A DNA stretch of 64,000 nt from Rhizodiscina lignyota (taxonomy: Eukaryota; Ascomycota; Dothideomycetes; Aulographales; Rhizodiscinaceae), in contig ML978122.1 in NCBI GenBank assembly GCA_010015805.1, positions 2,762,453-2,826,452 on the forward strand. Direction: 5' to 3'. The position numbers were made by a program, and so were the translations under genes. This document shows positions 36,481 to 47,107 of this stretch, piece by piece. Each line of letters opens with the position of its first letter. Positions within the stretch are counted from its first letter, which is position 1. The notes beneath the pieces were generated by a model that searched no databases, was not told the origin of the DNA, and saw only the letters and a list, made by a program, of their open reading frames with translations.

Positions 36481-38431
36481 AATATTTCACGTTCCTCTCG
36501 CTGACGTAGACATGTGGATGCAACCAGAGCCTCAGAAAAGTCGGACTGAGGTGGTGCAGCGTTCGTTCGTTGTTGAATTCTTGCGTTTCGCCAACTTTCG
36601 CGAGCGTGAGTTATCAAACGCGTCTGGTGTTTTTGCGCTATTCCGTTCAGGCCTTAGCGCCTTCTCGGGCGTTATTTGACGGCTGCAGGGGTCCAACATC
36701 CATGGATGCACTCCTGACCTCTCCTTTTCTCTACATCTTTTAGCCGTCCAATCATAGTTGGCCGTTCAAAACATTTTGGGGTGATTCTCTGGCTCTGTCT
36801 GCCAATTGTTGACTCGTTCATAACCAAACTCGTCTTCTGGTTCACATTCGACAATATCTTTGTCCTCAACTGACAGCAGTGTCACGACCACTCGTCAAGC
36901 TCAGTGGGGCAAACATATGCCTTTTGATGGCGAAGATTACGATTAATGTTTCAGATTCATACGCATAGGCCATTCGAGTGGATATCCCCCATCTTCGTAG
37001 CTGAAGCCTGAAGACACGCGCTTGGGCTCTCTGGGCCCGAATCCGAGCGATTGTCCTTCAACGAGAGTAATGTCCAAGAGCAGACCAGTCTTATTAAGTA
37101 CTGCGATCCATCCGACTAACTTCAACAAATACCATTTTATTGCGAAAAGATTGTACCGCGAAATGAATTGTGCCCTAAGGGTGTTGGAGTACCTTGTAAC
37201 GTACAAGCTAGTGGCATACGAAGAGGTGAAGAAATCGATCCTTAATCCACACTGCTTTTCCGACTAAAACTGCCGAACATTATCTTGTAACCTTTGGTTA
37301 GAGATACGAAGACCATGTGAAGCGAGGATACCGCAAGAGGAAAGACTGAAGCTGAAGAATCGTCAAAAGATATCGTGAAAATTCAATCCTCGTCCGATCC
37401 AGTCCGGTGATCTCATCTAACACACGGACGTAACAGTTGAACTAGAGAGCTACTCAATATAACCCTAAAACGTTCCAATAAAAGAGGACACGTCGTTGAT
37501 CATGTATCCGCCGAAGATTCGAATTATTGTCGATAGCCTAGCATTCTCTAGCCGGCCTGATCAATAAAGTCGGCGTGAAGGTGAGTTGTTCGCGGAGATC
37601 CTTCTTCCGTCCGAACTGTTCAGCAATTTTGAACGCGAACCTGAGAGATGCTCTCTGTTCTCACACATCCTGCGGGCCTGACATGATTTTGATATATCCT
37701 TAGTCATATTGACACTGCCTAACGTTTACATACCCAGAAGTCGGTTCCGATTGTCTGGATACCGCTTCTGTTCCTAACGTGCGCCTCGTCATTTCGCATG
37801 CGAGACCGACTATGTCTTGACGCGGCTGTCCTTCCGTAAAGGATGCACGCAGCATCACCCACGGAGCTGAACTGTGCAAGCTCCGCTCCTATATTCGTCT
37901 ATCGCCCGCATCGGAAAGATTAAATGTCCTATGACTAAGCACGGCAACATTGATGAGCGCTCAACCATGCGGTCGAAAGGATCTTGGTGGCCTTCGTAGT
38001 TTCGTGGACGGGGTTTGGTGGCGCCGTTGCCCTCTTACGGCCGGTGAGGGATGCAAACCCCAGCGCAGCTGCGCACAAGGGTACGTCTCCTGCTGCTCAT
38101 AGGCTTGAATGACCATCGAAATACGGCCGACGCAAACTTTGCTCCCTACGAGATGAAAGGGCTGAGCCTGAAACGGGTAGATGAGCGATCTGGGCGTGCA
38201 TTGCAAGAAGATGTTGCGTACGAGTGAAATGTATATAGAAGGGATGTCTTTCGCCTCGAAAGATGTTCATTCTCAGCCAGCATTGCCTCGAAACAGTAAA
38301 GCAACTACCCAAAGCACAACAACTCTAGCAATCCGACAAATCACGTCCTTAATCACCTTGATAAATTCCTCAAATTTCTACCTATCAGCTTAATCTCATT
38401 TCCTCTCGAACATTTCTCGAAATCTCTTACA
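36481..38431. other. Divergent intergenic of about 1.95 kb
   Basis: Lies between the dynein start and the DUF4188 gene. No supported gene. A minus-strand frame ending at 36943 has a protein-like tail (PREPKRVSSGFSYEDGGYPL, then EWPMR) preceded by a possible AG acceptor near 37110, but no upstream exons could be built. It may be an orphan exon or relic. The last 100 bp before 38432 are CT-rich leader sequence. Confidence 0.45.
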
Positions 38432-39349
38432 ATGGTCAGCGCCGCAGACTTTAAGGGTCTCCTCAAGCCCGTCGTCGAAAAGCCCAAGAACCAATCCAGA
38501 AACACAGAACACATTTTGGGCCCACTTGACAGCGGACTTGCAGCTATTCTTCGCGACCAACTCTCTCTATCCTCCTGGCTTGCACTTGGCGCCATAGTCC
38601 AGGGTCTTCTCTTCCTCGTTCTGGGTCGTGTCGCTCTGATCCTCCCCATCACACTTGTCGGCTGGCGAGTACTCGATGCATTTCTCCAAGCGCAAGGACT
38701 AAAGCCGAATCCGCATATGGAGGGCGTCATCAAGAACAAATTCTCGGCACAGTTCCCATCTGAAGACGGTCAATACGGCAACAAGCCTGCCAATGGCGAA
38801 GTCTGTGTGCTCCTACTCGGCTTCAAGAGCAACCATCCAATGCAAATGCTCGCGCCGGGCTTCAAAGAAACAGGCGACCATTTCAACAACATGATGGTCG
38901 AGTTGCAAGCACACAAAGAGGAGAACGGCCTGCTGGGCACTACGAGCTGGATCGGTCTTGGGGAGCGGACGACAGCAAACGAAGTCATGACCACTTTCTA
39001 CTTCCGCTCCCTCGAGGACGTCCACAACTTTGCGAATGGAAAGGTCCATCGCGATGGCTGGAACTGGTGGAACAAGAATGTCCACAAGCACCCACATCTT
39101 ACCATCTGGCACGAAGTCTTCCGAGCCACTAGCGGCAACTGGGAGTCCATCTACGTCAACTCACCTCCAACCAGCCTTAGCGCGACAGCATTCAAGGGTA
39201 TTTCTGAAGAGACCGGCGAAGAAGTTTGGCATAGTCCCATTGTTGATGCCAGGAAAGGTCTGCTGAAGACCAGCGCCGGAAGAATGTCGCGTTCTCAAGG
39301 TGATGAACACGACAAGTACAACGATGATCCGTACGGTAACTACGCTTAG
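38432..39349 (+). CDS. DUF4188 (monooxygenase Af470-like) membrane protein
   Basis: A single exon of 305 residues starting MVSAADFKGLLKPVVEKPK. A hydrophobic double segment at about 48-85 (WLALGAIVQGLLFLVLG, then ALILPITLVGWRVLDAFL) should insert in a membrane. The soluble part has a ferredoxin-like alpha/beta character with NGEVCVLLLGFKSNHPM, WIGLGERTTANEVMTTFYF, then NKNVHKHPHLTIWHEVF, the pattern of fungal DUF4188 proteins. The family name comes from a fumagillin-cluster oxygenase, but most members have no known substrate and no cluster surrounds this one. The polar C-terminus is rich in Asp, Ser and Tyr. It is convergent with the H4 variant gene. A family-level call; function not inferred further. 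Confidence 0.8.
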   Translation: MVSAADFKGLLKPVVEKPKNQSRNTEHILGPLDSGLAAILRDQLSLSSWLALGAIVQGLLFLVLGRVALILPITLVGWRVLDAFLQAQGLKPNPHMEGVIKNKFSAQFPSEDGQYGNKPANGEVCVLLLGFKSNHPMQMLAPGFKETGDHFNNMMVELQAHKEENGLLGTTSWIGLGERTTANEVMTTFYFRSLEDVHNFANGKVHRDGWNWWNKNVHKHPHLTIWHEVFRATSGNWESIYVNSPPTSLSATAFKGISEETGEEVWHSPIVDARKGLLKTSAGRMSRSQGDEHDKYNDDPYGNYA

Positions 39350-39764
39350 TGGTTGGGAGAACTTGGGATGGAAATGGTGTTCAGCGGGCTTTGCTTGTGC
39401 TATAGTTGTCTGTACCAGTTGATCCCCTTTGTCCTCATACCCGTAATGAAAACATTGCACGTTCACGTCATCGTCTTTCCACCCCAGTGCACAGGTATCA
39501 TCCGAGAAACGATACCCAAAGACTCCATTCCATGAAAGTGATTATCCCTGAGCGACCGCTCTATCTGGACCCACAAGCTCTTCAATCGTCGTGATCAATC
39601 GTCGTGATTTGCGTTCGGCAGTATATCTTCGGAACAGATTTGTCGCAGAAGTCGTAAATGCTTAATAGTAGAGGTAATTGCAGTCCATGTAGTTCATATC
39701 CGATAATCCATTCACTTACACCAGACTCCCAGACAAAACCGATGAAGAGCAGTGCGCACGATGC
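39350..39764. other. Convergent 3' flanks
   Basis: 415 bp between the stops of the DUF4188 gene and the H4 variant gene. A CAATCGTCGTGAT-type 13-mer is directly repeated near 39585-39611. No gene. Confidence 0.5.
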
Positions 39765-40565
39765 CTAGATAGTACGGCTCCATATGCCTGGAATGTTTTT
39801 CGTCTCCCAGGGGCCCTGCATTTCGTTAGTTCTCCATTTGCGGCGTGATGATGAGAAATACGGACGTAAATCGGAGTGCCGAGACGGTTAAGCACAAAGA
39901 CGATCTGATGCAGTGCGTCAGCAATAGAGAGATTCTTGCTGTGCCTGGTGAACTCACGTCGGTCACGGTAACTGTCTTGCGGCCCTGGTGGCCGACAATA
40001 ATGCAAGCTTGAGACAGAATCTAAAAAGATCTGTTAGCAGAATGTTACACGTAGCATAAATGCAACCGACCTGTTCGAGGCGCTTCTTGACCACACAACG
40101 AACTTCGTCATAGATAGTAGCGGAAATGCGCTTGATTCCGCCGCGGCGAGCTAGGCGACTATTTGGAGTAAGACATAGGCAGTCAACCCTTGGTGCAATC
40201 GCAAATATCGCTTAAACAAGCTAATGATAAGGCTGGACTCGGAGGAAGTTATGTTTCACTTCGCGCGTACCGAATATCGTTCTTCTGCGTATCATATTGG
40301 TACGGTTATCACCCTTTTTCGGTAAGAATAGAACGTACTGTGATGCCGCGAATGTTGTCACGCAAGATTTTCCTTTTCGTAATGTTCGTCAGCCCGTGCC
40401 CTGAAGCAAAAACACTATGCATGTAAGGCTGGTGTTGATGTTTCGGCCTCACCTGTGTCTTTTGAGGGTCTTGCCGCCCTTGCCTTTTCCTGCACCTAGC
40501 CCTAAACTGGACTTTCCACCACCCATTGGCAGCCCAGAGCGTGCTGTTGTGGATGGCTTCACCAT
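39765..40565 (-). CDS. Divergent histone H4 variant with 14-nt microexon
   Basis: Seven exons: 40565-40453, 40372-40339, 40283-40270 (14 nt), 40158-40071, 40020-39958, 39904-39866, 39815-39765; 402 nt, 133 residues. The H4 fold is clear: KGGKTLKRHRKILRDNIRGI, then TKNDIRRLARRGGIKRIS, then GRKTVTVTDIVFVLNR. The microexon supplies KNDIR; without it the exons neither join in frame nor restore this conserved segment. The N-tail is longer than canonical H4 (begins MVKPSTTARSGLPMGGGKS). The region of the third histone helix is changed (VKKRLEQILSQACIIVGHQ). The C-terminus reads GTPIYGPWETKNIPGIWSRT instead of the short LYGFGG-type end. Filamentous ascomycetes are known to carry an H4 variant (H4v, as in Neurospora) beside ordinary H4. 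How it alters nucleosomes is unknown. Confidence 0.9.
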
Positions 40566-41283
40566 TGTCGCGAAATGGTGAATTGGAGTGGAGTGGAAGG
40601 TGGTTTGGGATTGGATTTGAGGTTTGTTTAGAAGAGTAATACCTCACGCTCGGAACGCGCTAAACCGTATTCTGCGATGGTGCCTAGGCTACAGCACCAA
40701 TCCTAGTCACGCCAAGATCCCGTAGACCCGCTATCTGCTCTAAGTCATCATTTCAGGGTTAGGGTTAGGGTAGTCCGCTGATGACCATCAGACTGATGCG
40801 ACCTGGAAACCACCTGAGCTTAAAGTATTTGTTGTATTACGTATACATGGAGTCCTGTACATAGTCCTGCAATTGCCATGGAAATTGCCTGCGTATGACT
40901 CTTCAAGAATTCAGGACATTTCACCTACTCGAGGGTGACAAAAATTTGCCCACATCTTTCAGGACACTGAACAAACAATAGTGTGCAACCTGTGCAAGTT
41001 AACAAAGGGAAATTTTGACGGTTCACCATTATTTAGCACATTCCAAAGGACATATAACTAAGCTCCCGGAGATAGTCTCGCTTGCCTTAAAAGTGTAAGA
41101 GCTATTCGCCCTTATACGTTACAACTTGGCTGGCGGGCAAATGTTTCACATCAAGACCTATAAATAGAACGTACACCGAGTATGTCACAAAGTGATACTA
41201 ATTCGAACTATGTGCAATAGCTAAGTACAAGGTAGACGATACCGGTTATACAGTTAGCGGAGGATAGGGTCGAAAAGGGCAGA
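40566..41283. other. Intergenic: H4 variant promoter and Lon 3' flank
   Basis: About 720 bp with no supported gene. It holds the telomere-like array at 40755-40773, listed separately, and an AT-rich remainder. Confidence 0.5.
40755..40773 (-). promoter_or_regulatory. Telomere-like (TTAGGG)n / tandem AACCCT box
   Basis: The plus strand reads AGGGTTAGGGTTAGGG; on the minus strand, the coding strand of the H4 variant, this is CCCTAACCCTAACCCT, containing two AACCCT hexamers. It lies about 190 bp upstream of the H4 variant start codon. AACCCT boxes are the known histone promoter element in fission yeast (bound by Teb1), and TTAGGG is also the fungal telomere repeat. Either reading is possible; the position favours a promoter element. 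Confidence 0.5.
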
Positions 41284-44175
41284 CTACAGCCGCGACTCGA
41301 AACCAGTCCAATGCCTCTCTCCCGGCCAGTGTGCATTTGGCCAGACGTGCCTCATAGCCTCCCAAATATGCCTGCACGAAAGTTAGCATAACTACTCCCA
41401 AAGGTTATAGAAGGAAGAACTTACTGCACATGGATGATCTCCAGTCCCTGCTTGACCTCTTCTGGTAGATCCTTCACATCCTTCCTGTTGCCCTGTGGTA
41501 ATAATACAGTCTTGACACCTGCCCTCAACGCTCCGATCAATTTCTCCTTGATTCCTCCTACAGGCGTGACCTTCCCTCTAAGACTAACCTCTCCCGTCAT
41601 CGCCATTGTCGGAGGCACCGCCTTTCCACTGAACAAGCTGATCAGCGCAATAGTGTGGGCAAGTCCTGCGCTCGGTCCATCCTTCGGTATCGCACCGCTC
41701 GGGCAGTGCACGTGGATACTCCGGTTCTTCATGATATCCTCGTTGGGGTCGTGTGTCAGACCGAGCTCAAATGCGTGTGCCTTAACCCAGGTGAGTGCGA
41801 CTTCGACAGACTCTTTCAAAACATCGCCCAGCTTGCCGGTGAGCTGGACGCGGCCGGTGCCAGGCATGTCTGCGACTTCGATGAAAAGGATGCTACCCTG
41901 GCCGCCGGTGCTGTACGCCACGAGACCGGTGACGACGCCGGGACGAGAGCTCTTTTCCGCGATTTCCTCATCGAAGCGCTCGATGCCGAGGATATCCTCG
42001 AGATCTGCTTCGTTCACAACTGGGTTGTATTTCTCGAGTTTATTGGAATCTTTAGCCTCTGCAAATTCGACCGCCTTCGAGCGGCAGACGGAGCCAATCT
42101 CACGCTCGAGATTCCTGACACCTGATTCACGGGTATATGATGTAATGATTTTGTCTAGGGCGTCCTGCGATAGCTGGACCCTGTCAGTTGCAAGTCCGTT
42201 GGTTGTTATTTGCTTTGGGATTAGATGGCGAGTTGCAATATGTCGCTTTTCGAGTGTGGTATAGCCTGAGAGTTGAATCATCTCCATACGATCAAGAAGC
42301 GGAGGCGGAATGGTGTCCAGAGAATTAGCAGTGGCGATGAAAAGGACCTTGGAAAGATCGATGGGTATATTAACATAGTGGTCCACGAAAGTGTGGTTCT
42401 GTTCCGGATCTAGGACCTCGAGCATGGCCGCCGAAGGGTCACCGTGGAAGTTGGACATTCCGAGCTTGTCGATTTCATCGAGTAGGAAGACTGGATTGGC
42501 AACGCCGACCTTCTTCAAGCCATTGACGATCAAACCTGGCATAGCGGCCACATATGTCCGACGATGACCTCTTATCTCAGCCTCATCTCTAACGCCGCCA
42601 AGGGAAATGCGATGGAACTTGCGACCGAGAGCGCTGGCGACTGATTTGGCGAGACTGGTCTTTCCAGTGCCCGGTGGTCCCACGAGAAGCATGATTGGTG
42701 ACTTATCGATCATGCGCTTTGTTTTAAGTAGCTTCAACTCCTCTTCGTTTGTTGGCTTAGTCTTCGCAGCGGTATCGCCAGCCTTTTTCTCCGTAGTGCC
42801 AGAAGTCTTGCCATGATCACCATCGGTCAACTTCTTGATCTGTGCTTCCAAGTCTGAATTGACAGCCTGCTTAAGCTTGAGCACTGCAAGATATTCTAAT
42901 AATCGCTTCTTGATCTTCTCCAGTCCATAGTGATCGTCGTCGAGCTGTTTCCTCGCTCGTGCGAGAGTGTCACTGTCGAGATAGTCTTCGGTGACCTTGG
43001 TCCACGGAATCTCGGCCAAGTTCTCCAAGTAGTTCCTGCACACTTGGTATTCTGCCTGTGCTGGATTCATCTTCTGCAGCCGCTGCAGTTCTCGCTGTGC
43101 CACCTTCTCTGCCTCTGGTGTCAACTTCGCATCTTCCAATCTCTTCTTCAGCTCCTCGAGCTCATTGCTCTCTTCCTCTCCGCCCTGGCCTGGAAAGCCT
43201 GGTGGCGCTCCTCGCATACCACCTGGCAACCCTCCACCTCTACGCAACGCCTCCTGTTGCATCCGCCTCAGGCTGTTCATATCCAAGTCATTATTTGCAG
43301 ATGTAGATGTGATTAATATCCTTCCATTGCCTTGCAACCCGGATATCTGCCTCTGCAGGACCTCGACAACGCGCTCTAAGCGATCCTTGATGGACAAAGC
43401 TGCCAAGATCCTAAGCTTCTCCTCGTGCGACGTATCGAGAACGTTGGCAAGGAAATCAGCAAGCATGCCAGCATCGGAAATATCTTTCCTCGCGATGAAT
43501 AGCTCGAGACGGCGCGCTAGGAGGGGCGAGAGGGTAATGGTAGCACCTCGTGGGAGGAGGGAGGACAGTCGAACGAGGGCGAGGAACTCGCGTGACAGCT
43601 GCTTCAATTCGGCGAAGGAATTCTGGATGTCGGAATTATTCGGATCAATGACTGCGATGAGCATTGGAGTTAGCAAGAGTCTTCCAGCCATTATGAACAC
43701 CTCCATGATGTCTGATATGCGACTTACCCTCATCCTCATACGGTAGTACAGTTGCCTCAAAGTATGGTCGTTCCTGGAGAACCTTCTCCACAACGAACCT
43801 GCTCAGACCCTCCACTATGATCGCAACTTCACCCTGTCTTCTGCCCTGCACACCTGTGACCTTTGCCATCGTTCCAAAGCTGAAGAGGTCCTCCTTCTTC
43901 GCATGTGCCGGGTCCGCCACGTGATGCTCTTCGCGCTTCTCGTTCGCATCCTCGATGAGTTTCTGGCCCTCGCCATTTAGGTATGGAGACTTGACAGGCA
44001 CACACCCAATAATTACGGAGTCCGATTTCGTTGCCGCCTTGCTGTAGATGTGGGCGAGGAGCGCAGCGATATCAGGGCGGTTCGCCAGCTTCACCCGAAC
44101 CGTCACGCCGGGCAAGACGACATCGTTCCGCGGGAGAGGGACGATTGGAATACGCTTCGATTTTGAGCTACCCAT
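41284..44175 (-). CDS. Peroxisomal Lon protease
   Basis: Three exons (44175-43728, 43651-41425, 41371-41284; introns 76 and 53 nt) give 920 residues. The start [18 protein letters not shown] was chosen over an in-frame Met 11 codons upstream because it begins at the conserved LON-N domain. An N-terminal substrate-binding domain is followed by AAA+ Walker [14 protein letters not shown] (near 473), Walker [11 protein letters not shown], and a protease domain with catalytic Ser in [11 protein letters not shown] (near 810) and Lys in GGIKEKLIG (near 850). The last small exon ends FESRL; SRL is a peroxisomal targeting signal type 1. Peroxisomal Lon degrades damaged or unfolded matrix proteins. There is no mitochondrial presequence. 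If the last intron is retained, translation ends at IIHVQ and loses the signal. Confidence 0.95.
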
Positions 44176-44340
44176 ATTTGCGATAGAATGCAGTGCACCA
44201 CCCCGCAAGAGGTAGCAGCACCTGTGACTGATATAGAAGAGGGAGATGGAAACGCGGAGAGGTGATTGTTCTAGAAAGCGATAGACTCTCGAGATAGGTG
44301 ACGCGAGCCTCGGCTGATGACGGCACAGCTGGGGCAGGGG
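44176..44340. promoter_or_regulatory. Lon gene upstream region
   Basis: 165 bp between the chosen Lon start and the tandem duplication; presumably core promoter and leader. No specific element recognised. Confidence 0.3.
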
Positions 44341-44866
44341 TTATAGTGTCGAGCCGGGTATAACGCTTGTCAAAGGCAATTGAATTCCAGACGAAGTCAC
44401 GAGGAGACCTTTCCCGTCATTAGACATATAGCAATGGAAGTGTTTGAATAGCGTAAATATCTCCTTAGACTTAGTTGTATTACACAACAAACAGTTTAAA
44501 GGTAAATAAGTATAATTTATAGTCCTCAAGAGAGCCTAGGGATTGAGTGAATGACATTCATAGGGTAGCCCGACATTATAAGCAGCGAGACAGGGTAATG
44601 AGCGCTTAAGCATGGGCTATAGTGTCCAGCCAAGTAAGACACCAGGCAAGGGCAATTGAATTCCGACGAAGTCACGAGGTGGCGATTCTCGCCGTTAAAC
44701 AGATTGCTATAGAAGTGTTTGAATAGCATCAAGCCTTCCTTTGACTCAGTGAGATTATGTAATAAGCATTTCAAGGTGAATAAGGATAGTCCCTACCGTT
44801 CAAGAGACCCTAGGGGATGAGGACCTACCATTCATGGGATAACCCGACACTACAAGGAATAGGACT
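44341..44866. repeat. Diverged tandem duplication, period about 276 bp
   Basis: Two head-to-tail copies, about 44341-44590 and 44617-44866. Matching landmarks in the same order include AGTGTC, GGCAATTGAATTCC, GACGAAGTCACGAGG, GAAGTGTTTGAATAGC, AAGAGA-CCTAGGG, CATTCAT-GG and CCCGACA. They are separated by mismatches and small indels, giving roughly three-quarters identity by eye. Short minus-strand ORFs in each copy (62 and 82 codons) resemble each other only because of the duplication. It may be a degenerate repeat-element fragment. Confidence 0.75.
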
Positions 44867-44997
44867 AGATGTGGAGGTCATCACGGTAAAACAGTAGTGT
44901 GAAGGCAGACTAATCGAGCACTCAACATCACTTTCATTCCATCTAAAGCTCAACCTTCCGCAGCCAGCGCGTGAGGCATGAGGCAACACAACTAGCA

Positions 44998-46141
44998 TTA
45001 TACTGCTTGTATTTTTTCGAGCAGCCTTGCCAGCTGTGCTACCTCAGCCTCCACGCGCCTCTGCATCCTCTCCAGCACCGCCTCCGCCCAACCCAGCTCA
45101 CTCCTGACCTTCTCCAGGTCTTGGGCTACGCCCTCCTTATCCACAACCGTCCTGCAGCGCCAGGCGGTTGTGGGCGAAGAGGGCATAGCCGGAGCCTCCC
45201 CTTCATCCTCTTCCTCGTCCAGCACCGGCTCGCCGGCCGACGCGCCGCTCTCACCTTGAGAGCGGACTTGCTTGGTGACCTTGGCGCCGGTCCTCCAATC
45301 TCGCTCCTTGATAAGGTTATTGCTGTCAAATACATTCAGGAATTCAGCGGGTTCTTACCTCGTACTTCTCCAGCTCCCGCTCGGCGGCATTGCGCCCAAT
45401 GCGCCGACGGTATCCCTCGCGACGGATCGCGATCCCGATGCATTCTCGGTAGAACTGCTCCAGATCTCCGAGAATCGCGGCCGTGAGTTTGGCGAGGGTC
45501 GCCTTGCCCTCTTTGCTGGGCCTGTTGGCGCCCTCCTCGACCTTCATCTCCTGCAGGATTCGGCGGAGGTCATCCGCAAAATCCGGCAGTGTGATGTCTT
45601 CGTCATCGGGAATCTCGTCCGCCCGAGAGTATGCCATGGCGGCCTCATCGTCGCTGAGCGGGCTGTCTTTATCCACGCCGGGATGCAGGACCTTCCAGAC
45701 AAGCTGGACGTCCTGTGTTGTGACAGCCACGTTCCTCTCCAGCGCCTTTGAGATCCGCTTCTTCTCCTTTCTCTCCTTCTTCGTCATGGGCGTGGGCGCG
45801 GCCACGTCTCCATCGGCTCTGTCGGCCTTCTGTGGCGTCGATGCCCTTTCGAAGGGCGTGTTTGGGTTGCTTTGCTTGGACGCGTCGACAACACCTCCCT
45901 TCAGCTCTCGAACGAGCTTTGCGATCTCGCGATGCCGGGTTTCATGTCGCTCATCGGTATCGCGACACGGTTTGCACTCGTGCGAATGTCCTCTCATGTG
46001 AAGGCCGTAGTGAAAACGCCAACAGACGACGGCATGTGAGCCCCAACACGTCTTCACGGCAGAGGGATGCTTGAGCGGCTTCGAACAAACTGGACAGTGA
46101 TGCTCCAGGCCGGAATGGCTGTGCCATTTCTGGTACGACAT
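44998..46141 (-). CDS. Hypothetical protein with N-terminal Cys/His cluster
   Basis: Two exons (46141-45359 and 45306-44998; 52-nt intron) give 363 residues starting MSYQKWHSHSGLEHHCPVC. Residues 7-60 contain many possible zinc ligands: HCPVC, KTCWGSH, VCWRFHYGLH, HSHECKPC. A Lys/Glu-rich stretch follows (MTKKERKEKKRISKALERN), then an acidic-helical middle (DDLRRILQEMKVEEG, LGDLEQFYRECIGI) and a C-terminal coiled-coil-like end (VAQDLEKVRSELGWAEAVLE). The coding part is visibly GC-richer than its AT-rich flanks. I do not recognise the family. A zinc-binding, nucleic-acid or protein-interaction role is only suggested by the cluster. It lies next to a diverged tandem duplication, as lineage-specific genes often do. 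Confidence 0.65.
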
Positions 46142-47107
46142 TGTGTTCCGTCCGCGTGTGGTGTCAAAGGTCAGGAGGTATAGAGATCGGTTTCAATGTC
46201 GCCGGTGGTGTTCTGCGCATACTCCTGCGGGATGAGCAGCTAGAAACGGTCTTCGAGGTCTGATGTTCTTCTGGGAAGCTGTTTGATAGCAAGAGAAAGA
46301 GGGCTGGCAAAGATGAGTTCTTGCTCCAAGAAGTTCTGCAAACGGGGAAGATCGGGGCGTTGTTGACTGAAGAGCAAGGTTCGCGTTTTGTACTGGAAAT
46401 TGTTGTTGATGCGTTTAATGAGTGCCGAAATTACCCCGTAGTACATGTGTTGTTGACACGATTTGACTTTTGCCACCTGGAGGCCGTTGCCTAGTGACAC
46501 CAGAGTCGCGCCCAGGTGATAACTCTCTCACGTGGCACCATATTGTATAAAGCTGGCGTTGCTTTACCAACACAAGGACAAGAATGATGTCGGTCAGTGG
46601 ACAAGTTGTCCACTGCGCGAGCATGCAGAGACGGTGGTGTATAATATCGGAGTCGGTGCGTGGCTGTCTCGGATACCTGCCTAGGTGTTTTTCGACCTTC
46701 TCAAAGGAATGATATGAGAGCTCGAACCAATGGATACAGAATGAAATAGGCTGCGGGACTGACTATGTCGAAAACGAATAACGTGAATACTAACAATTTT
46801 CGAACTCCTTTTTAGCACGGTTCCAGAAATTGACCATCGAGAAACTTTGGAGATACGGTGTACGTCGGCTTCCGTCGGTTGCTTGCAGACGTCAAGCCCT
46901 GCTTATTCTCTCATTTGGTGTTTGAATGTTGAGCGAAGTGATCCTACCCCGTTTGACTGATACACTCGCCTTGGTAGCTTGGATATGCTCTTATAACTCA
47001 ATGCCGTCACCCTCCTCGCTTGTAGTCAATTCAAAATTTGCATATCCAGACCCAGACAGCTCTACCGATGGTATTTCCCATGCACAAGACTCTGTCGGAA
47101 ACGAAAT
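46142..47107. other. Intergenic, no feature seen
   Basis: Nearly 1 kb upstream of the unknown gene and downstream of the ATP25-like gene. Short ORFs (69-86 codons) have no protein character. Confidence 0.5.
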
